From positions 1-64,000 of the forward strand of contig JAFGUS010000094.1 of assembly GCA_016938395.1 (NCBI GenBank): a stretch of DNA of 64,000 nucleotides, in the 5' to 3' direction. Origin of the DNA: Coriobacteriia bacterium (lineage in GTDB: Bacteria; Actinomycetota; Coriobacteriia; Anaerosomatales; Anaerosomataceae). The notes under the pieces were generated by a model, which had not been told where the DNA came from, searched no databases, and worked only from the letters and a program-made list of their open reading frames with translations. Shown piece after piece: positions 59,545-64,000 of the stretch. Each line of letters starts with the position of its first letter. Position 1 is the stretch's first letter. Position numbers and translations under genes: made by a program.

Positions 59545-60183
59545 TCAGGCCTTACCGAAACCGTCGGCGACGAACTTGTTGTTCATGAGCACGTAGAGCT
59601 TGTAGGCCTGGTCGAGGAGCTGCATCGCGTCGTCGCCCATCGACGGCTGGAGCGTGTCGCGCGCGCCGTTGAACGGTGAGTCGTGGATGAAGGCGTTGCG
59701 GGCCTCGCGCATCTGGCGCCACCGGTAGGGGAAGTCGCGGTAACCGAGCTCGGCGGCCGCGTCTTCGAACTCCTCGCCGGCGAGCGTGGGGAAGACCTTG
59801 CCGATGCGCACCCCGATGGAGCGCTGTGTGTCCATGACCATGCGGCGAAGCGGGAGGTCGGCGCCGTGCGCCTCCATGAGGCGGTCGATGAGGTCCTCGA
59901 GAACCGTTTCGAGGAAGGCCATCACGAGGATGACGACAATCTCGTGGTCGCCATCCCGGTGGTATTGGCGGATCCGTGCGTCGAGGCGCCGGATGCGATC
60001 GGTGGGGAAGGTCCGGCGGTCGGCAGTGCGAGCGTTGCAGAGCGGACACGGATGCTCGGTGTCCAGGAACGCCGGATCGCCGGAGAGGTAGCGACAGATA
60101 GGACACTCCCAGTAGACGGGAGCCTCGCCGGTATCCGGCGCGAAGACGGTTCGGTGTGGCGGGCGGTGCCGGTTCTTGCTCAT
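59545..60183 (-). CDS. Zinc-ribbon protein with a HEPN-like helical domain, 212 aa
   Basis: Not assigned to a named family. ATG 60183 is chosen; the longer frame runs into a decayed cbiM. Residues about 25-60 hold Cys pairs CPIC and CPLC of a rubredoxin-like or zinc-ribbon knuckle. Residues about 75-205 are mostly helical, including VILVMAFLETVLEDLIDRL, and contain REARNAFIHDSP near 165, where RNAFIH fits the R-x4-6-H motif (Asn after the Arg) of HEPN ribonucleases and nucleotide-binding proteins. It lies 4 bp upstream of hypF in the same direction. An RNase or toxin-like role is a hypothesis only. Confidence 0.55.
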   Translation of the reverse strand: MSKNRHRPPHRTVFAPDTGEAPVYWECPICRYLSGDPAFLDTEHPCPLCNARTADRRTFPTDRIRRLDARIRQYHRDGDHEIVVILVMAFLETVLEDLIDRLMEAHGADLPLRRMVMDTQRSIGVRIGKVFPTLAGEEFEDAAAELGYRDFPYRWRQMREARNAFIHDSPFNGARDTLQPSMGDDAMQLLDQAYKLYVLMNNKFVADGFGKA

Positions 60184-60389
60184 ACCCGAATTGTACCAGG
60201 AGGGGGTGCGGCAGGGCTTCTGAGCGAGCGGGGCGAAGATGAGTGCGGCCAGGAGACAGCCATCACCACGATGCCGCCGTCGGTGAGCGTCTGACATACC
60301 CTGCGGATCGCATACGCCAGAACGCCCGCCGAGCTGAGCCATGCGGGGATCCACGTTCTGGCTTTGAGCATGCCGTCAGGAATGTGCAC
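60180..60389 (-). pseudogene. cbiM: Truncated, frameshifted remnant of cbiM (nickel/cobalt ECF transporter S-component)
   Basis: From GTG 60389, with GGGAGG upstream, the reading begins VHIPDGMLKARTWIPAWLSS and continues AGVLAYAIRRV, the unmistakable CbiM N-terminus. It reaches VVMAV and then drifts into SWPHSSSPRS; a shift of frame at this point gives LAALIFAPLAQ, which matches the next conserved CbiM stretch. Nothing of the remaining about 160 residues follows, since the next gene starts. It may still be translated as a 69-residue peptide. Present beside hyp and cooT genes, which also handle nickel. Confidence 0.7.
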
Positions 60390-60453
60390 GAGAGTCCTCC
60401 CTCACAGCAATCTGCAGGTCGTCTCGTGCGAACCCTTTGTGGGCACGCGCTGT

Positions 60454-60471
60454 CGGCCCTGCGTCGGGCCG
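60454..60471 (-). terminator. Hairpin after the 81-residue gene
   Basis: CGGCCC, loop TGCGTC, GGGCCG: a perfect 6-bp GC stem 10 bp after the stop of the minus-strand gene. No T-run. Confidence 0.4.
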
Positions 60472-60480
60472 GTCAGTTGC

Positions 60481-60726
60481 CTACAGGCGCTCGATGGTGA
60501 CGTCGTCGTCGGTGACCGACAGGTTGGCCACCGCGGACTCGAGCTTCTCGCGAGCTTCGCCGAGCATCACGGTCACCTGCGCGAGCTCCGCGCTCGTGGC
60601 TGTCCGCCTACCCTGATCGGCCAGGTGGTGCAGTTGCTCGAGATGCTGCTGGGACAGGGCGAGGGCGTCGTTGACCATGGCCACGGCCAGTTTCATCTGG
60701 CCCGTGTTGATGCCGCCTTCACACAT
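60481..60726 (-). CDS. Small helical protein beginning MCEGG, 81 aa, unknown
   Basis: ATG 60726 has AAAGGGG six bases upstream. After MCEGGINTGQ the protein is almost all helical (ALALSQQHLEQLHHLADQ, AELAQVTVMLGEAREKLESAVANL) with heptad-like spacing, ending in an acidic segment. Two His near 33-39 and Cys2 could bind metal. It is downstream of cooT, which likewise starts MCE. No family is recognised; a nickel-related role is only suggested by position. Confidence 0.6.
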   Translation of the reverse strand: MCEGGINTGQMKLAVAMVNDALALSQQHLEQLHHLADQGRRTATSAELAQVTVMLGEAREKLESAVANLSVTDDDVTIERL

Positions 60727-60806
60727 AGGTACACCCCTTTCTGTACGCGTGATAGAGATGTGCAGAGCTTCCGGCTGCTCGGGAATCGCTTCGACGATCC
60801 GCGATG

Positions 60807-61001
60807 TCAGACGTTTGCCGAGAGCACGACGGTGTGGTCGAGCAGCCGCACTTCCTTGAGTTCCGCCTCCACCGTGCGGTGCCCACCATAGAGGTCGTAG
60901 AGCTTGAGAGAGCTACCGTCAGGAACGATGGTCGTGACGTCCTCGATCGTCTCGATTTCTGATCCGTCAGGACCCTGGATGACCACGCGAGCCTCACACA
61001 T
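60807..61001 (-). CDS. cooT: CooT-family nickel-binding protein, 64 aa
   Basis: Small beta-rich protein starting MCEARVVI, where Cys2 is the nickel-binding residue of CooT, with the family pattern of alternating strands (VVIQGPDGSEIETIEDVTTI, LYDLYGGHRTVEAELKEV, VVLSANV). ATG 61001 is preceded by a perfect AGGAGG. CooT was described with CO dehydrogenase nickel insertion; homologues occur in other anaerobes without it. The location beside hyp genes and a decayed cbiM fits nickel handling. Confidence 0.8.
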   Translation of the reverse strand: MCEARVVIQGPDGSEIETIEDVTTIVPDGSSLKLYDLYGGHRTVEAELKEVRLLDHTVVLSANV

Positions 61002-61012
61002 GCGCCTACCTC

Positions 61013-61429
61013 CTAGCCGAGTGCGGAGGCCACGTGTTCGATGGCCTCCTCAAGCAGATGGGGCAGTGGGTCCTTCGTGGTCCCTACCAGGTCGATCCTG
61101 GGGTTCGTCAGGGGAAGCATAACCTTATGCGCCGTAGACATCGAGAGTGACTCGGCAATCATAGGTGTCACTTCGCCCATCATCGAGTTGGGGATGAGCG
61201 CCGAGAGCGGTCCGATGAGGATGTCGGCCTCACGCACCGTGACACGCACGGCGTTCTCACCGGTGGCGCCGCGATTGGCGCCCGCCTTGAGCATGGCCGA
61301 TGTCGCGGTCGAGTTCGTCCCCACCGCGAGGATGTCCACACGCTCGCCGAAGGCGGTCCGCAGCCGCTGCACGATCTCCTGACCGATGCGGCCTCCCATG
61401 CCATCCACAACCATGATGCGCGGTGCCAT
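61013..61429 (-). CDS. DUF3842 family protein, 138 aa
   Basis: Rossmann-like small protein: IMVVDGMGGRIGQEIVQRLR at the N-terminus, AVGTNSTATSAMLKAGANRGATGENA and ADILIGPLSALIPNSMMGEVTP in the middle. These are the conserved blocks of DUF3842, which is widespread in anaerobes and often next to cooT-like genes. Function unknown. ATG 61429 with GAGGA upstream; cooT follows after 12 bp. Confidence 0.8.
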   Translation of the reverse strand: MAPRIMVVDGMGGRIGQEIVQRLRTAFGERVDILAVGTNSTATSAMLKAGANRGATGENAVRVTVREADILIGPLSALIPNSMMGEVTPMIAESLSMSTAHKVMLPLTNPRIDLVGTTKDPLPHLLEEAIEHVASALG

Positions 61430-61444
61430 GCGCTCGTCCTCGGA

Positions 61445-61771
61445 CTAGCCGAGCCAGGGCGTGAGTTCGTCGGCAAGACGCTTCTTGGGCATCGCGCCGA
61501 CCATCTTCTTGACGACCTCGCCGCCGGAGAACACGAGCAGCGTGGGGATCGAGAGAACGTCGTACTTGGTGGCGGTCACCGGGTTCTCGTCCACGTTGAG
61601 CTTGGCGACCGTGATTCCCGGGTACTCAGTGGCGATCTCCTCGAGGACCGGCTCCATCATGCGACACGGGCCGCACCACGGCGCCCAGAAGTCGAGTACG
61701 ACCGGCTTATCGCTTCCGACGACGTCGGCTTCGAAGCTGGCGTCCGTCACGTGCTTCAGCGTCTCGCTCAT
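61445..61771 (-). CDS. trxA: Thioredoxin, 108 aa
   Basis: Classical thioredoxin with DFWAPWCGPCRMMEPVLEEI (active site WCGPC, Cys32 and Cys35 by family numbering), cis-Pro in YDVLSIPTLLVFSGGEVV and normal length. ATG 61771 is preceded by GAGGGGAG. It lies 30 bp downstream of trxB, so the pair forms one thioredoxin system. It is also the obvious electron source for thiol enzymes such as the selenoprotein at 43 kb. Confidence 0.97.
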   Translation of the reverse strand: MSETLKHVTDASFEADVVGSDKPVVLDFWAPWCGPCRMMEPVLEEIATEYPGITVAKLNVDENPVTATKYDVLSIPTLLVFSGGEVVKKMVGAMPKKRLADELTPWLG

Positions 61772-61800
61772 CGAGTGCTCCCCTCGGATCGATCCGGGAC

Positions 61801-62742
61801 CTAACCCACCGAACACAGTCGCTCGTCGATGTACCGTAGCGCCTCGAACGCAGCCGAGGCACCCCCCGCAGCCGCAGTGACCACCTGCTTGAGATCCGAG
61901 ACCGTCACGTCGCCGGCGGCGTACAGACCAGGGTACGACGTGAGGCCGTTGTGGTCTATCTTCACGTAGCCCGCCTCGTCCATGTCGCACAGATCGTGCA
62001 CGAGGTCGCTCTTGGGCTCCACGCCGATGAAGATGAAGACGCCGTCGAGTGGCAGGAACTCGTCTGGGTCGCCGTCGGTGGCGGTGAGCTCGACGCCGGC
62101 CACCTTGCCCTCGGCGCCGCGGATCTCAACGGGCACGCGGCTCCACTTCATCTCGATCTTCTCGTTCTCGAAGCAGCGTTCCTGGATGCACTTGGTGGCG
62201 CGGAGCGCGTCCCGGCGGTGGATGACGTAGACCTTTGCGGCGAACTTGGTGAGGAAGAGCGCCTCTTCCACGGCGGCATCGCCACCGCCCACGACGGCCA
62301 CGACCTTGTCCCGGAAGAGCGCTCCGTCGCACGTTGCGCACCACGAGACCCCGCGGCCGGTGAACTCGGCCTCGCCAGGCACGTGCAGGCGCTTCGGCAC
62401 GGCGCCGGTTGCCAGGATGACCGCGCGAGCGAGGACCTTCTCGTCCTCGGAGTTGGTGATGATGAAGTCGAGGTCGTGCGGCTCGATGGACTCGATGGAG
62501 GCGAACGTGCGGAACTCGGCGCCGAAGTGCTCGGCCTGCCGGTGCATAAGCTCGCCGAGCTCGGCACCCGAGATGCCCTCGGGGAACGCCGGGTAGTTTT
62601 CCACCCAGTCGGTGGTCACGATCTGACCGCCAGGCAGGCCCGTCTCGAAGACGACGGTCTTCGCGCGTGCGCGTGCCGAATACAGCGCGGCTGTCAGGCC
62701 GGCCGGTCCTCCGCCGATGATGGCGATGTCGATGGTTTCCAT
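61801..62742 (-). CDS. trxB: Thioredoxin reductase, 313 aa
   Basis: FAD site IIGGGPAGLTAALYSAR, redox centre WCATCDGALF (near residue 132-141), NADPH motif VVGGGDAAVEEALFL and HRRD, and C-terminal YAAGDVTVSDLKQVVTAAAGGASAA. Reduces TrxA. The GGGDAA and HRRDALRA are intact, unlike the degenerate site in the paralogue at 9 kb. Its start overlaps the stop of the PIN-TPR gene. Confidence 0.96.
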   Translation of the reverse strand: METIDIAIIGGGPAGLTAALYSARARAKTVVFETGLPGGQIVTTDWVENYPAFPEGISGAELGELMHRQAEHFGAEFRTFASIESIEPHDLDFIITNSEDEKVLARAVILATGAVPKRLHVPGEAEFTGRGVSWCATCDGALFRDKVVAVVGGGDAAVEEALFLTKFAAKVYVIHRRDALRATKCIQERCFENEKIEMKWSRVPVEIRGAEGKVAGVELTATDGDPDEFLPLDGVFIFIGVEPKSDLVHDLCDMDEAGYVKIDHNGLTSYPGLYAAGDVTVSDLKQVVTAAAGGASAAFEALRYIDERLCSVG

Positions 62743-63869
62743 CAGCTTGTCCCTCCCGGTAGGTACGCGGGGTCGATGTCCACGGTCACCCCGGCTTCGG
62801 TGGCCTCTCGCAGTATTTGTTCGAGGCTTGCTCGTGCGTCGGTCCCGATGATCTCGTTGTGGGGGTCGCCACTGTCGGTGGTGAGGTCCACAACGGTTAT
62901 GAACTGCTTGGCAGCGTTGGCGTAGTCGCCCCGACCGCGCCAGTAGAAGATGCCAAGGTTATAGTTGGCCTGAATGTGGTCGGAGCGCACTTCCAGGACG
63001 GATGTGGCCTCCTGGATCGCCCGGTCGGTGTCACCCGAGTAGAAGTACAGCGCCGCCATGTCGGTGCGCACCTCGGTGTCCTCGGGCCGGATCTGCAAGT
63101 AGCGCGAGTAGTAGTCGATGCCCTTCTGCGCGAACAGTACGCTGCCGGTTTGGTCACGCAGGGCATAGTAGGCGTTCGCCACCTGTTTTATCGCGTCCAG
63201 ATCACTCGCGTTGCGCTCGAGGGCCATGAGGCCATCGAGGAGGTTGCGCTGGTCTTGTGAGAGCAGGTCTCGGAACTCGGCGGGTACCGACGTGCTCCCG
63301 GGGTTGGCGAGCCGCGATGTGTAGAACGAGAGGGCGAGCACACCCGCGAAGACGGCGAGCGCGATGGCCAGGATGGTGATCGGGGTCTTGTAGCGCTGCA
63401 GCCACCGAACCGTCCGCTTGCCGATGCTCGCATCGATCTCCGAGCGGCGCTCGACCTTGATGCCGAAGGTCTGCGCCTTGAGAAGCATGTTGAGGTCGTT
63501 GGTGACGAGCGTCAGGTCCTCCCAGCCTGACGAGCATGCCTGATAGGCGACGGCCAGGATCCGGTCGTCGGCGTTGCGCGTCGAGAGGCCGTCGGGAAGC
63601 GAGGCGTCGCTCTCGAGGGGCATCACCCGGAGCGTGCCGCCGTCGGGCAGGCTGATCCCGTCAACCAGGCTGCCGTCTGCGGAGAAGTCGAAAAGCATCC
63701 GGCTGACCTCGCGGCCCCTGAATCTAAGGTCGGGGTCGACGCGGCTCGTCTTGAGCTTGTCGATCTCGCCGAGGACCGTCTCGGGAATGATGATGTCCGC
63801 ATCCGGGTAGGCGAGAAGAGCGCCGGGGTCTGCGAGCAGTACGTTGGTGTCAAGCACTACAGTGCGCAT
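62742..63869 (-). CDS. PIN-domain, transmembrane and TPR fusion protein, 375 aa
   Basis: N-terminal PIN ribonuclease-type domain of the PhoH-associated kind (about 1-145): VVLDTNVLL (Asp6), TVLGEIDKLK (Glu near 35), NADDRILAVA (Asp near 101) and VTNDLNMLLKA (Asp near 123), all four acidic residues present. One membrane helix (about 162-182, ITILAIALAVFAGVLALSF). C-terminal TPR-like repeats (about 225-330; YYSRYLQIRPEDTEVRTDMAALYFYSGD, NYNLGIFYWRGRGDYANAAKQF). The PIN domain should be cytoplasmic and the TPRs outside. This fusion is unusual. The stop overlaps the trxB start. Confidence 0.8.
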   Translation of the reverse strand: MRTVVLDTNVLLADPGALLAYPDADIIIPETVLGEIDKLKTSRVDPDLRFRGREVSRMLFDFSADGSLVDGISLPDGGTLRVMPLESDASLPDGLSTRNADDRILAVAYQACSSGWEDLTLVTNDLNMLLKAQTFGIKVERRSEIDASIGKRTVRWLQRYKTPITILAIALAVFAGVLALSFYTSRLANPGSTSVPAEFRDLLSQDQRNLLDGLMALERNASDLDAIKQVANAYYALRDQTGSVLFAQKGIDYYSRYLQIRPEDTEVRTDMAALYFYSGDTDRAIQEATSVLEVRSDHIQANYNLGIFYWRGRGDYANAAKQFITVVDLTTDSGDPHNEIIGTDARASLEQILREATEAGVTVDIDPAYLPGGTS

Positions 63870-63896
63870 GGTCCCTCTATCGTGACCGTGGGCCGG

Positions 63897-64000
63897 CTAG
63901 CGCCCGGTGTCGTCGTCAACAGCGATAGTACCAGCAATCGCCGTGCGCACTCGACGACGGATGAACAGCAGCAACACGAGGAGCACCAGCACCACCATGC
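63897..64000 (-). CDS. C-terminal end of a membrane protein or small membrane protein (partial at window edge)
   Basis: Reading leftwards from the window end gives a hydrophobic stretch MVVLVLLVLLLF, then basic IRRRVRTA and a hydrophilic tail ending DDDTGR at a TAG (63899-63897). An ATG at 63998 may be internal. Only 33 residues are visible, so neither length nor function can be stated. Confidence 0.4.
   Translation of the reverse strand, partial: MVVLVLLVLLLFIRRRVRTAIAGTIAVDDDTGR

Noticed and set aside
1..64000. Further in-frame TGA selenocysteine candidates, CRISPR arrays, insertion sequences, prophage genes, tRNA or rRNA genes
   Set aside because: The other recognised genes have normal length and termini; no regularly spaced repeats, transposase or integrase motifs, or tRNA-like cloverleaf sequences were noticed. 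This was by eye, so short or degenerate elements could be missed.

Overview
The window is a GC-rich (visibly about two thirds G+C), gene-dense bacterial chromosome segment with short intergenic gaps and many ATGA/GTGA stop-start overlaps. The gene content points to a strict or facultative anaerobe of the actinobacterial Coriobacteriia / OPB41 (Anaerosomatales) kind: a tungsten/molybdenum aldehyde ferredoxin oxidoreductase, a four-subunit 2-oxoacid:ferredoxin oxidoreductase, NiFe-hydrogenase maturation genes hypFCDE, CooT, an H-cluster-like iron-sulfur signalling protein, AmmeMemoRadiSam-type radical SAM chemistry and, most notably, an apparent selenoprotein. The taxonomic placement is an inference from gene content only.

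Layout. 1-9 kb (+ strand, after a divergent partial MerR regulator): an SCP2-like / Fe-alcohol dehydrogenase / aldehyde oxidoreductase operon, an EamA transporter, a HAD-like protein, psuK-psuG with a LOG-family gene, and a membrane-anchored transglutaminase-like protein. 9-15 kb (- strand): a KdpD/KdpE-like two-component pair followed by a Trk potassium system (single-domain TrkA, a 53-residue membrane peptide, TrkH, an OB-fold-like protein) and a thioredoxin-reductase-like enzyme. 15-26 kb: DUF362 ferredoxin protein, 5'-nucleotidase, a decayed DUF1295 gene, an ABC ATPase, a zinc-ribbon protein, then a GbsR/MarR-regulated NatAB-like ABC exporter with a clear operator, an amidohydrolase, an alpha/beta hydrolase and a single-domain response regulator. 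26-32 kb: the 4.5S/SRP RNA gene, dnaX-ybaB-recR, and the 2-oxoacid oxidoreductase operon ending in a strong hairpin. 32-49 kb: an HD-GYP sensor, lysC-asd, a two-component pair, QueT, the H-cluster-like/degenerate-GGDEF protein, the radical SAM enzyme amrS, the DsbA/FrnE-like selenoprotein, a glycosyltransferase-like gene, a TSUP permease, a double GNAT protein, a LytS/LytTR pair and a phosphodiesterase. 49-52 kb: universal stress protein plus a DUF4212/sodium:solute symporter pair. 52-64 kb (- strand): pgi, EamA, hypEDCF, a zinc-ribbon/HEPN-like protein, a cbiM remnant, CooT, DUF3842, trxA-trxB and a PIN-TM-TPR protein.

The strongest unusual signal is at 42896-43588. A DsbA/FrnE-like thiol oxidoreductase frame is interrupted only by an in-frame TGA exactly where the first cysteine of its CxxC motif belongs. 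A stem-loop of bacterial SECIS type lies 19 nt downstream, and the gene is translationally coupled to amrS. An ordinary ORF caller truncates or splits it. Other notable items are an iron-sulfur protein that couples an H-cluster-like domain to a GGDEF domain with a broken active site and an intact I-site, a MerR promoter with the classical 19-bp spacer, a perfect 22-bp palindrome before kdpD, and decayed nickel/cobalt-transporter DNA beside hyp and cooT. No tRNA, rRNA, insertion sequence, prophage or CRISPR array was seen.
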